Origin: Burkholderiales bacterium
GTDB lineage: Bacteria > Pseudomonadota > Gammaproteobacteria > Burkholderiales > Burkholderiaceae_E
NCBI GenBank assembly: GCA_026399835.1
Contig: JAPLQE010000042.1
Span: 1 to 64,000, forward strand
Length of the DNA stretch: 64,000 nucleotides
Direction of reading: 5' to 3'
Made by a program: the position numbers and the translations under genes. Shown piece after piece: positions 26,255-33,657 of the stretch. Positions within the stretch are counted from its first letter, which is position 1. Each line of letters opens with the position of its first letter. The notes under the pieces are model-generated. The model saw only the letters and a list, made by a program, of their open reading frames with translations. It did not search any database and was not told the origin of the DNA.

Positions 26255-27432
26255 TCATCACGTCGCTGCTCGACACCGACCTGTACAAGTTCACGATGAT
26301 GCAGGTCGTGCTGCATCATTTCCCCGGTGCGCAGGTCGAGTACCGCTTCAAGTGCCGCAATCCCGGCATCGATCTCGCGCCCTACGTCGACGAGATCCGT
26401 GCCGAGATCCGGCACCTGTGCACGCTGCGCTTCACCGAGCCCGAGCTCGACTGGCTGCGCTCGCTGCGGTTCATCAAGAGCGACTTCGTCGACTTCCTCG
26501 GCCTGTTCCAGATGAACGAGAAGTACATCTCGGTCAGGCCCTCGAGCACCGCCCCCGGCGAGATCGACATCACCGTGAAGGGGCCGTGGCTGCACACGAT
26601 CCTCTTCGAGATCCCGGTGCTGGCCATCGTCAACGAGATCTACTTCCGCAACACCCAGAAGGCGCCGGACTATCCGGGCGGCCGCAAGCGGCTGCTGGAC
26701 AAGATCGGCCTGATCCGCGACGACCCGGGCCTCGCCGGCATGCGGGTGGCCGACTACGGCACGCGCCGGCGCTTCTCGCGGACCTGGCACGAGGAGGTGA
26801 TCGTCGGGCTGCGGGACTCGCTCGGCGACAACTTCGCCGGCACCAGCAACGTCTGGTACGCGATGAAGCACGGCGTGCTGCCGCTGGGCACCATGGCCCA
26901 CGAGTACCTTCAGGCCTGCCAGGCGCTCGGCTCCCGGCTGCGCGACTCGCAGACCTACGGCTTCGAGATGTGGGCGCGCGAGTACCGCGGCGACCTCGGC
27001 ATCGCGCTGTCCGACGTCTACGGCATCGACGCGTTCCTGCGCGACTTCGACCTGTACTTCTGCAAGCTCTTCGACGGTGCGCGCCACGATTCGGGCGACC
27101 CGTTCGACTGGGGCGAGCGGCTGATCCACCACTACGAGACCAATCGGGTCGATCCGCGCACCAAGACGCTGATCTTCTCCGACAGCCTGAACGTGCCGCT
27201 CGCGATCTCGCTCTACAAGCGCTTTCGCGACCGCACGCGGCTGGCGTTCGGCATCGGCACCAATCTCACCAACGACCTCGGCTTCACGCCGCTGCAGATC
27301 GTCATCAAGATGGTCCGCTGCAACGGCCAGCCAGTGGCCAAGCTCTCGGACTCGCCCGAGAAGACGATGTGCGACGACCCGGCCTACCTCGCCTACCTGC
27401 GCCAGGTGTTCCAGACCAAGGTCTCGCAATGA
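26251..27432 (+). CDS. pncB: Nicotinate phosphoribosyltransferase
   Basis: The 393-residue enzyme makes nicotinate mononucleotide from nicotinate and PRPP in NAD salvage. It matches PncB from the start ([17 protein letters not shown]), with EYRFKCRN, the [10 protein letters not shown] segment, the active-site GTMAHEYLQ and [12 protein letters not shown]. Length is standard. Its ATG overlaps the TetR stop, so it is translated with the regulator. Location at the end of a nicotinate-type catabolic chain suggests that the same substrate can be channelled to NAD or to breakdown. Confidence 0.96.
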   Translation: MIITSLLDTDLYKFTMMQVVLHHFPGAQVEYRFKCRNPGIDLAPYVDEIRAEIRHLCTLRFTEPELDWLRSLRFIKSDFVDFLGLFQMNEKYISVRPSSTAPGEIDITVKGPWLHTILFEIPVLAIVNEIYFRNTQKAPDYPGGRKRLLDKIGLIRDDPGLAGMRVADYGTRRRFSRTWHEEVIVGLRDSLGDNFAGTSNVWYAMKHGVLPLGTMAHEYLQACQALGSRLRDSQTYGFEMWAREYRGDLGIALSDVYGIDAFLRDFDLYFCKLFDGARHDSGDPFDWGERLIHHYETNRVDPRTKTLIFSDSLNVPLAISLYKRFRDRTRLAFGIGTNLTNDLGFTPLQIVIKMVRCNGQPVAKLSDSPEKTMCDDPAYLAYLRQVFQTKVSQ

Positions 27433-27445
27433 CGAGCACGACGCC

Positions 27446-28141
27446 ATGACCGACCTCGACACCACCGCCGCCCGCCAGCGCATCCTCGCGCGCATCCGCA
27501 GCGCCCAGGGCCGCCAGGGTGCGCCCACCGCGAACGAGCGCCGCTCGGTCGACGACTGGATCGCGCGCCGCGAGGTCGGCCCTCAGCCCACCGTCGACGC
27601 CGATCGCGTCGCGCACTTCGAGCGGCAGGCCGCACGGATGTCCAGCACCACCGAGTGGGTCGCGTGGCTGGCCGACGTGCCGGCGGCCGTCGCCCGCTAC
27701 CTCGATGCGCACGGGCTGCCGAAGCGGGCCGTCTGCTGGAACACCCTCGGCGATCTCGACTGGGCCGGCGCCGGCCTCGAGGTCGAGGCGCGCCGTCCGC
27801 AGGGCGAGGACATGGTCGGCATCAGCGGCGCCTTCGTCGCGGTGGCCGAGACCGGCACGCTGATGATGCTGTCCGGACCGCACACGCCGGCCTCGATGCA
27901 CCTGCTGCCCGAGACCCATGTCGCGGTCGTGATGGCCGATCGCGTCGTCGGTCACTACGAGGACGGCTTCGCGCTCGCCCGCAGCGAGCGCGGCGAGCTG
28001 CCGCGCGCGACCAACCTGGTGTCCGGTCCCTCGCGAACCGGCGACATCGAGCAGACCATCGTCCTCGGTGCCCATGGCCCGTACCGGGTCCACGTCCTCA
28101 TCGTCGGCGCTGCCGGTACGCCCGCGGGTGCTGCCTCGTGA
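27446..28141 (+). CDS. lutC: LutC/LUD-domain protein
   Basis: The 231-residue protein is of the LutC family, part of the LutABC L-lactate oxidation complex in Bacillus. Recognisable segments are ARQRILARIRSAQGR at the start, GISGAFVAVAETGTLMMLSG and LPETHVAVV. No lutA or lutB lies nearby, so the partner or role is open. The stop overlaps the GTG start of the following dehydrogenase as GTGA, which suggests a shared hydroxyacid-related function. Confidence 0.88.
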   Translation: MTDLDTTAARQRILARIRSAQGRQGAPTANERRSVDDWIARREVGPQPTVDADRVAHFERQAARMSSTTEWVAWLADVPAAVARYLDAHGLPKRAVCWNTLGDLDWAGAGLEVEARRPQGEDMVGISGAFVAVAETGTLMMLSGPHTPASMHLLPETHVAVVMADRVVGHYEDGFALARSERGELPRATNLVSGPSRTGDIEQTIVLGAHGPYRVHVLIVGAAGTPAGAAS

Positions 28142-29103
28142 AGCCGCGCCTGCTGATCACCCGCCGCGTCTTCCCCGAGGTGGTCGAGGCCCTGTCGGCC
28201 GCCTACGAGGTCGAGACCAATCCGGACGACGCCTTCTGGACGCCCGAGCAGACCCGTGCGAAGGCCGCCGGCTGCGAGGCGCTCTACGTCGTCGCGACCG
28301 ACCGCGTGGACGCCGCGCTGCTCGAGGCCTGCCCGCGGCTCAAGATCGTCGCGACCGGCTCGGTCGGCTACAACCAGATCGACGTCGCGGCCTGCACCGC
28401 CCGCGGCATCGCGGTCACCAACACGCCCGACGTGCTGACCGAGGCGACCGCCGACATGGCCTGGGCGCTGCTGATGTCGACCGCGCGCCGCGTCACCGAA
28501 TCCGAGCGCTGGCTGCGCGACGGGCAGTGGGGCCGCTGGGCCTGGGACCAGTTCCTCGGTGCCGACGTGCACGGGGCGACGCTCGGCATCGTCGGCATGG
28601 GCCGCATCGGCTCGGCGGTCGCGCGCCGCGCCGCCGGCTTCTCGATGCGCCTTCAGTACACCAACCGCAGCGCCGCCGCCAACGAGCGCGAGCTCGGCGC
28701 CACCCGCGTCGAGCTCGACACGCTGCTCGCCACCTCGGACCACGTGGTGCTGGTGCTGCCGTACTCGCCGGCCACCCACCACCTGATCGGCGAGCGCGAG
28801 CTCGGCCTGATGAAGCCGACGGCGACGCTGGTCAACATCGCGCGCGGCGGCATCGTCGACGATGCGGCATTGGCGCGCGCGCTCGGCGCCGGCACGATCG
28901 CGGCCGCCGGGCTCGACGTCTACGAGGGTGAGCCGACGGTCCTGCCCGCGCTGCTCGAGGTGCCCAACGTCGTGCTCACGCCGCACATCGGCAGCGCGAC
29001 GCGTTCCTCGCGGCTCGGCATGGCGATGCTCGCCGCCCGCAACCTGCTGGCGCACGCCACCGGCGACGCGTTGCTCACGCAGGTCAACGCCGGCCCGCGC
29101 TGA
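28138..29103 (+). CDS. D-2-hydroxyacid dehydrogenase (glyoxylate/hydroxypyruvate reductase type)
   Basis: The 321-residue NAD(P)-dependent enzyme has the Rossmann motif GIVGMGRIGSAVARRAAG and the catalytic Arg in NIARGGIVDD, Glu in DVYEGEP and His in LTPHIGSAT. The substrate loop VGYNQIDV fits the D-glycerate dehydrogenase/glyoxylate reductase group. GTG at 28138 overlaps the lutC stop. Substrate unproven. Confidence 0.9.
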   Translation: MKPRLLITRRVFPEVVEALSAAYEVETNPDDAFWTPEQTRAKAAGCEALYVVATDRVDAALLEACPRLKIVATGSVGYNQIDVAACTARGIAVTNTPDVLTEATADMAWALLMSTARRVTESERWLRDGQWGRWAWDQFLGADVHGATLGIVGMGRIGSAVARRAAGFSMRLQYTNRSAAANERELGATRVELDTLLATSDHVVLVLPYSPATHHLIGERELGLMKPTATLVNIARGGIVDDAALARALGAGTIAAAGLDVYEGEPTVLPALLEVPNVVLTPHIGSATRSSRLGMAMLAARNLLAHATGDALLTQVNAGPR

Positions 29104-29145
29104 GCGGGCCGGAACACACCGGAACGGGCCGCACCCGGAGACACC

Positions 29146-29421
29146 ATGGCGACGATCGAAGTCAAGCGAGAACACACCCTGGGCCTGAAGAAGGCGAGGG
29201 TGGCGGCCGAGCGGGTGGCCGAGGAGATGGAGCGCGAGTTCGGCATGTCCAGCGAGTGGGACGGCAACACCCTGCGGTTCGCGCGCACAGGCGTCAGCGG
29301 CGAGCTGGTCGTGCAGAAGGGCCACGTCGAGCTGAACGCGAACCTGGGCTTCCTGCTGTCGGCGTTCAAGGGGCGGATCGAGGAGACGATCCACCGCAAC
29401 TTCGACGAGTACTTCGCCTAG
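29146..29421 (+). CDS. Polyhydroxyalkanoic acid system family protein
   Basis: The 91-residue protein begins MATIEVKREHTLGLKKAR and ends GRIEETIHRNFDEYFA, matching the small PHA-system family found with PHA genes in proteobacteria. Its role is not established; a granule-associated function is presumed. Its TAG stop overlaps the stop of the convergent acyl-CoA-binding protein gene in a CTAG. Confidence 0.88.
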   Translation: MATIEVKREHTLGLKKARVAAERVAEEMEREFGMSSEWDGNTLRFARTGVSGELVVQKGHVELNANLGFLLSAFKGRIEETIHRNFDEYFA

Positions 29422-29675
29422 CCCTTCAGGTCCTCGATCAGCGACACGTACTGCTGCATCGCGTCGTCCTTCGAGGTGCCCTTGATCTCGGCCCAGGCGT
29501 CGAACTTCGCGCGCCCGATCATGTCGGTGAACCCCGGCCGCTTGCCCGACGCGTCGCCATCGGTCGCCTGCTTGTACAGCGCGTAGAGCTTGAGCAGCGT
29601 GGCGTTGTCGGGCCGCTCGGTGAGCGTCTTCGAGTCAGCCAGTGCCTGCGCGAATTGGGTCGCGAGATCCGCCAT
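29418..29675 (-). CDS. Acyl-CoA-binding protein
   Basis: This 85-residue four-helix ACBP has the family hallmarks LLKLYALYKQATDGDASGKRP and AKFDAWAEIKGTSKDDAMQQY. It binds long-chain acyl-CoA in the cytosol and can feed acyltransferases. ATG 29675 was chosen from the family start (ADLATQFAQAL). It is divergent from the wax ester synthase gene with only 91 bases between them, which supports a link to storage-lipid synthesis. Confidence 0.95.
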   Translation of the reverse strand: MADLATQFAQALADSKTLTERPDNATLLKLYALYKQATDGDASGKRPGFTDMIGRAKFDAWAEIKGTSKDDAMQQYVSLIEDLKG

Positions 29676-29713
29676 GGGAGCGCCTCTTCGGGGGTCGGGT
29701 GGGTGTGTGGCGG

Positions 29714-29720
29714 TATCATA
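29714..29720. promoter_or_regulatory. Shared -10-like element between ACBP and wax ester synthase genes
   Basis: The heptamer tatcata gives TATCAT on the plus strand (towards the synthase) and TATGAT on the minus strand (towards the ACBP gene). No convincing -35 is seen on either side, so this is a weak call. Confidence 0.3.
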
Positions 29721-29766
29721 GCCGCAAAGAAACAGAGTGCCCGGTCGCGCCGGGTCCGGAGGCACG

Positions 29767-31269
29767 ATGGCGGGCAGTGCTGGGCGGGAACGGATGTCGA
29801 GCGTCGACACCGCATGGCTGCGGATGGACCGCCCGAGCAACCTGATGATGATCGTCGGCATCGACGTGTTCGAGCGCCCGGTCGAATTCGATGCCCTGCG
29901 CGCGGTGATCGCAGCGCGGCTGCTCGCCTTCGACCGGTTCCGCCAGCGTGTCGAGTACGACGCCTCGGGCACCGCCTGGTGGGTCGAGGACGATCGCTTC
30001 GAGCTCGGTGTCCACCTGCAGCGCCACCGGCTGGATGGCGCGGGCACCGATGCGCAGCTGCAGGCCTTCGTCGCCGAGCTCGCGATCACGCCGCTCGATG
30101 CGGACCGCCCGCTCTGGCAGTTCCATCTGGTCTCCAACTACCGGGGCACCGACGCGCTGGTCGCCCGCATCCACCATTGCATCGCCGACGGCATCGCGCT
30201 GGTCCGCGTGATGCTCAGCCTGACCGACGATGCGCCCACGCCGGCCGGCCGCCCGCGCAGGCGCCCCGATACCGGCGAAGGCAGCGAGCATGGCGATGCG
30301 CCGCTGCTGTCGAATCCGTGGCGGCCGTTCCTGCAGCCGCTCACGAAGGGCGCGGTCCGCGCGATCGAGGCCACGGGCGCGGCCATCGGCGGCTCGATGA
30401 AGCTCGCCGGCGAGCCCGAGCGGCTGGCGGACTATGCCCAGATCGGGCAGCGCGTGGTCGTCGACGCGGCGCGCATCGCGCTGATGACCGCGGACAGCGA
30501 CACCAGTCTCAAGGGCGTACCCGGCGTGGCCAAGGGCATCGCCTGGAACGAGCCGCTGCCGCTCGACGATGTGAAGCTGGTGTGCCGCGCGCTCGGCGCC
30601 TCGGTCAACGACGTGCTGATGTCCTGCGTGGCGGGTGCGCTGCGGACCTACCTGCGCGGCCGCGGCGAGGGCACCGACGGCTGCGAGATCCGCGCGATGG
30701 TGCCGGTCAACCTGCGCTCGACCGAAGGGCCGATCCGCCTGGGCAACCGCTTCGGTCTGGTGCCGGTCGAGCTGCCGGTCGGCATCGCGAATCCGATCGC
30801 CCGGCTGCAGGAGGTGCGCCGGCGGATGGACGATCTGAAGGGGGGCTACCAGGCGGTGCTGGCCTACACGCTGCTGGAGGTCGTCGGTCATGCGCCGAAG
30901 CTCGTGCAGGACCCGATCCTGCAGTACCTGTCGGGCAAGGCGACCGCGGTGATGACCAACGTGCCCGGGCCGAAGGAGGCGCTGTCGCTCGCCGGCCGCC
31001 GACTGTCCCGCATGATGGTCTGGGTGCCGCAGTCGGGCGACATCGGCCTGGGCGTCTCGATCCTGTCGTATGCCGGTGGCGTGCAGTTCGGCGTGATCGC
31101 CGACCGCAGGCTGTGCCCCGATCCGCAGGCGCTGATCGATGCGTTCCAGCCGCAGTTCGATGCGCTGATGACCATCGTCGCGATGCTGCCCCCCGAGATG
31201 CTCGGCCGCACGATCGATCCGGTCGCGCTCGAGCATGCGCTGTTCGACACGCCCCAGGAGATCGCATGA
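29767..31269 (+). CDS. Wax ester synthase / diacylglycerol acyltransferase
   Basis: The 500-residue WS/DGAT enzyme joins an acyl-CoA to a fatty alcohol or diacylglycerol. The catalytic HHxxxDG motif is HHCIADG at residues 136-142. The second family motif region, GASVNDVLMSCVAGALR, and the PLNW-like LPAFDRFRQ-type segment near residue 54 are also present. GGAGG lies 4 bases upstream of ATG 29767, which decides the start over an upstream Met at 29737. With the acyl reductase at 44 kb it provides a complete alcohol-to-wax route. Confidence 0.93.
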   Translation: MAGSAGRERMSSVDTAWLRMDRPSNLMMIVGIDVFERPVEFDALRAVIAARLLAFDRFRQRVEYDASGTAWWVEDDRFELGVHLQRHRLDGAGTDAQLQAFVAELAITPLDADRPLWQFHLVSNYRGTDALVARIHHCIADGIALVRVMLSLTDDAPTPAGRPRRRPDTGEGSEHGDAPLLSNPWRPFLQPLTKGAVRAIEATGAAIGGSMKLAGEPERLADYAQIGQRVVVDAARIALMTADSDTSLKGVPGVAKGIAWNEPLPLDDVKLVCRALGASVNDVLMSCVAGALRTYLRGRGEGTDGCEIRAMVPVNLRSTEGPIRLGNRFGLVPVELPVGIANPIARLQEVRRRMDDLKGGYQAVLAYTLLEVVGHAPKLVQDPILQYLSGKATAVMTNVPGPKEALSLAGRRLSRMMVWVPQSGDIGLGVSILSYAGGVQFGVIADRRLCPDPQALIDAFQPQFDALMTIVAMLPPEMLGRTIDPVALEHALFDTPQEIA

Positions 31270-31298
31270 GCACCGCACGATCGCATCGGAGGTGCTCG

Positions 31299-31335
31299 CC
31301 CCCCCTCGGGGGGACGGCGCGAAGCGCCAAGGGGG
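31299..31335 (+). repeat. Compound hairpin element carrying the RBS of the next gene
   Basis: A C7 run, then TC, then a G6 run forms one hairpin (31299-31313). GGCGC-GAA-GCGCC forms a second (31316-31328). A final G5 run (31331-31335) sits 4 bases before the ATG at 31340 and can serve as its SD or pair with the C-run. I recall similar C-run/GAAGCGCC/G-run elements before genes in other Burkholderiales, so it may be a dispersed repeat. Confidence 0.5.
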
Positions 31336-31339
31336 TCTC

Positions 31340-32071
31340 ATGAGCACCGAAGCCCTGTTCCGCGCCGACGCCTACCTGCGCGAGTGCACCGCGCGGGTGG
31401 TGTCGGTCGGGCCCGAGGGTGTGCTGCTCGACCGGACGGTGTTCTATCCGCTGGGCGGCGGGCAGGCGGCCGACACCGGCTCGCTCACGCGCGCCGACGG
31501 GCTCGTCGTGCAGGTCGGCGACACCCGCAAGTCTCGCGCCGAAGGCGCCGGCCCCGACGACGCGCTGCACGTGCCGGCGCCCGAGTCGGCCGAGGCCGCC
31601 GCCGTGCTGCGCCCGGGCGACACCGTCGTCGCAGCCATCGACTGGGATCGGCGTCACCGCCACATGCGGCTGCACACCTCGACCCACCTGCTGTGCGCGC
31701 TGGTGCCGCATCCGGTCGACGGCTGCTCCATCACCTCGGGCTACGCGCGGCTGGACTTCGCGATGGTCGAGCCGCTCGACCGGGATCTGCTGCAGGCCGG
31801 GCTGGACCGGCTGGTCGCCGGCGCGCATGCGGTGAACATCGACTGGATCACCGACGACGAGCTCGCCGCGCAGCCCGACCTGGTGCGCACGATGTCGGTC
31901 AAGCCGCCGATGGGCTTCGGCCGCGTGCGGCTGCTGCGCATCGACGGCGTCGACCTGCAGCCCTGCGGCGGCACGCACGTGGCCAACACCGCCGAGATCG
32001 GCGCGCTGCGGATCTCGAAGATCGAGAAGAAGAGCGCGCGCACGCGGCGCGTGACGATCGAGTTCGTGTGA
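31340..32071 (+). CDS. AlaX-type alanyl-tRNA editing protein
   Basis: The 243-residue stand-alone editing domain hydrolyses mischarged Ser- or Gly-tRNA(Ala). Zinc ligands are visible as the pair in RLHTSTHLLCAL (HxxxH) and the Cys/His pair in QPCGGTHVANT. FYPLGGGQAADTG matches the N-terminal family signature. The start ATG 31340 lies directly after the G5 run of the hairpin element. DUF924 follows 10 bases downstream. Confidence 0.94.
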   Translation: MSTEALFRADAYLRECTARVVSVGPEGVLLDRTVFYPLGGGQAADTGSLTRADGLVVQVGDTRKSRAEGAGPDDALHVPAPESAEAAAVLRPGDTVVAAIDWDRRHRHMRLHTSTHLLCALVPHPVDGCSITSGYARLDFAMVEPLDRDLLQAGLDRLVAGAHAVNIDWITDDELAAQPDLVRTMSVKPPMGFGRVRLLRIDGVDLQPCGGTHVANTAEIGALRISKIEKKSARTRRVTIEFV

Positions 32072-32081
32072 GGCGCGTGGA

Positions 32082-32669
32082 ATGAGCGCGACCGACCCCC
32101 GGATCGCCGAGATCCTCGACTTCTGGTTCGGCGAACCCGGCTCGTCCGAGCGCGGCCGCGCGCGCGAGGTCTGGTTCCGCAAGGACGCGGCCTTCGACGA
32201 CACGATCCGCGCGCGCTTCGGCGCGGTGGTGGACGAGGCCGCAGCAGGCGGACTGGCCGGCTGGGACCGCAGCGACATCGGCGCGCTCGCGCTGCTCGTG
32301 GTCTGCGACCAGTTCCCGCGCAACCTGTTCCGCGGCGAGGCGCGCGCGTTCGCGCTCGATCCGCGCGCGCTCGCCACGGCGCGCGAGCTGGTCGCCACGG
32401 GCCGCGATCGCGTGCTTGCGCCCCTCGAGCGCGTGTTCGTCTACCTGCCGTTCGAGCACTCGGAGTCGCTCGACGACCAGCGCGAGGCGGTGCGCCTGCT
32501 CGGCACGCTGCGCGACGACCCGCAGGCCGGCGGCTATCACGAGTGGGCGGTGAAGCACTTCGAGGTGGTGCAGCGCTTCGGACGGTTCCCGCATCGCAAC
32601 GAGGCGCTCGCGCGGGTGTCGACCCCCGAGGAGATCGCGTTCCTGGCGCAGCCGGGGTCGCGGTTCTGA
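32082..32669 (+). CDS. DUF924 family protein
   Basis: The 195-residue helical protein has the DUF924 landmarks ILDFWFGEPG, CDQFPRNLFRGEARAFA, YLPFEHSESLDDQ and FPHRNEALAR. The family is TPR-like and of unknown function. It lies 10 bases after the AlaX gene and probably shares its transcript. A strong hairpin follows the stop. Confidence 0.92.
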   Translation: MSATDPRIAEILDFWFGEPGSSERGRAREVWFRKDAAFDDTIRARFGAVVDEAAAGGLAGWDRSDIGALALLVVCDQFPRNLFRGEARAFALDPRALATARELVATGRDRVLAPLERVFVYLPFEHSESLDDQREAVRLLGTLRDDPQAGGYHEWAVKHFEVVQRFGRFPHRNEALARVSTPEEIAFLAQPGSRF

Positions 32670-32675
32670 ACGGTC

Positions 32676-32695
32676 CGGGGCCGCGGACGGCCCCG
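32676..32695. terminator. Convergent-gene hairpin after DUF924
   Basis: CGGGGCCG and CGGCCCCG form a perfect 8-base stem with loop CGGA in the 33-base gap between the convergent DUF924 and SMP-30 genes. It is symmetric and could act on both strands. No U-tract follows. Confidence 0.45.
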
Positions 32696-32702
32696 CGCGC
32701 CC

Positions 32703-33632
32703 TCAGCCGTTCAGGAAGTTCAGCGGCGTCCCCGCCCGCGGCCAGTCGATCGACACCAGCTTGCCGGTGGTCGACAGCGTGACGAACGCGGTCTTCAGGC
32801 CCGGCCCGCCGAAGCACAGGTTGGTCGTGTAGGCGTCGGGCATCGGGATGAACTCGAGCTCGCCGCCCCCGGGCGAGACCACCGTGATGCCGCCCTCCAT
32901 CAGCGAGGCCACGCAGACGTTGCCCGCCGCATCCACCGCCAGCGAGTCGAAGAGCCGGTACGTCGACATGTCGACCATCAGCGTGCCGCCCCATGGCGAC
33001 GGGAAGGGCTGCTTGCGCAACGTGCCCGGTCCTTCGATGTCCCAGGCCCAGAGCCGTCCCGCGCGCGTCTCCGCGACGTAGAGCCGCTTGCCGTCGGGCG
33101 ACAGGCCGATGCCGTTGGGGGTCAGCATCGGCTGCACCACCTCGACGATCGACGAGCCGTCGGGCCGCGCGTAGTAGACCGCGCCGTAGTCCAGGTCGCG
33201 CGCGCGCGTCTTGCCGAGGTCGGTGAACCACAGGCCGCCGTCGGCGTCGAAGACCAGGTCGTTCGGGCCGCGCAGCGGGCCGTTCGGGCCGTGCGTGTGC
33301 ACCACCTCGACGGCACCGGTGGCGAGGTCCACACGCTCGATGCGCCCGCCCGAGTAGTCGTGCGGCTGGTGCGCGGGACGCATCCGTCCGCCGCCCATGT
33401 CGATCCACTGGAAGCCGCCGTTGTTGCAGATCCAGACCTTGCCGTCCGGTCCCATGGCCGCGCCGTTCGGACCGCCGCCGGTGTGCGCGACGACCTCCAC
33501 GCGGCCGTCGGGCGTGACGCGCGACAGGGTGCCGCGTGCGATCTCCACCAGCAGCACGTCGCCGTCGGGCAGGGCGATCGGGCCCTCGGGGAACTTCAGT
33601 CCGGTGGCGATCTCTCGGATCACGGGGGTCAT
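32703..33632 (-). CDS. SMP-30/gluconolactonase-family protein
   Basis: The 309-residue six-bladed beta-propeller has the metal-site Glu in KFPEGPIALPDG, GPNDLVFDADGGLWFTD and PNGIGLSPDGKRLYVAET, which are typical lactonase-family segments. It probably hydrolyses a sugar-type lactone. It lies 25 bases downstream of the acyl-CoA ligase gene on the same strand. The substrate cannot be read from sequence. Confidence 0.92.
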   Translation of the reverse strand: MTPVIREIATGLKFPEGPIALPDGDVLLVEIARGTLSRVTPDGRVEVVAHTGGGPNGAAMGPDGKVWICNNGGFQWIDMGGGRMRPAHQPHDYSGGRIERVDLATGAVEVVHTHGPNGPLRGPNDLVFDADGGLWFTDLGKTRARDLDYGAVYYARPDGSSIVEVVQPMLTPNGIGLSPDGKRLYVAETRAGRLWAWDIEGPGTLRKQPFPSPWGGTLMVDMSTYRLFDSLAVDAAGNVCVASLMEGGITVVSPGGGELEFIPMPDAYTTNLCFGGPGLKTAFVTLSTTGKLVSIDWPRAGTPLNFLNG

Positions 33633-33657
33633 TGCATCGTCTCCAGGGGCTTCGGTG

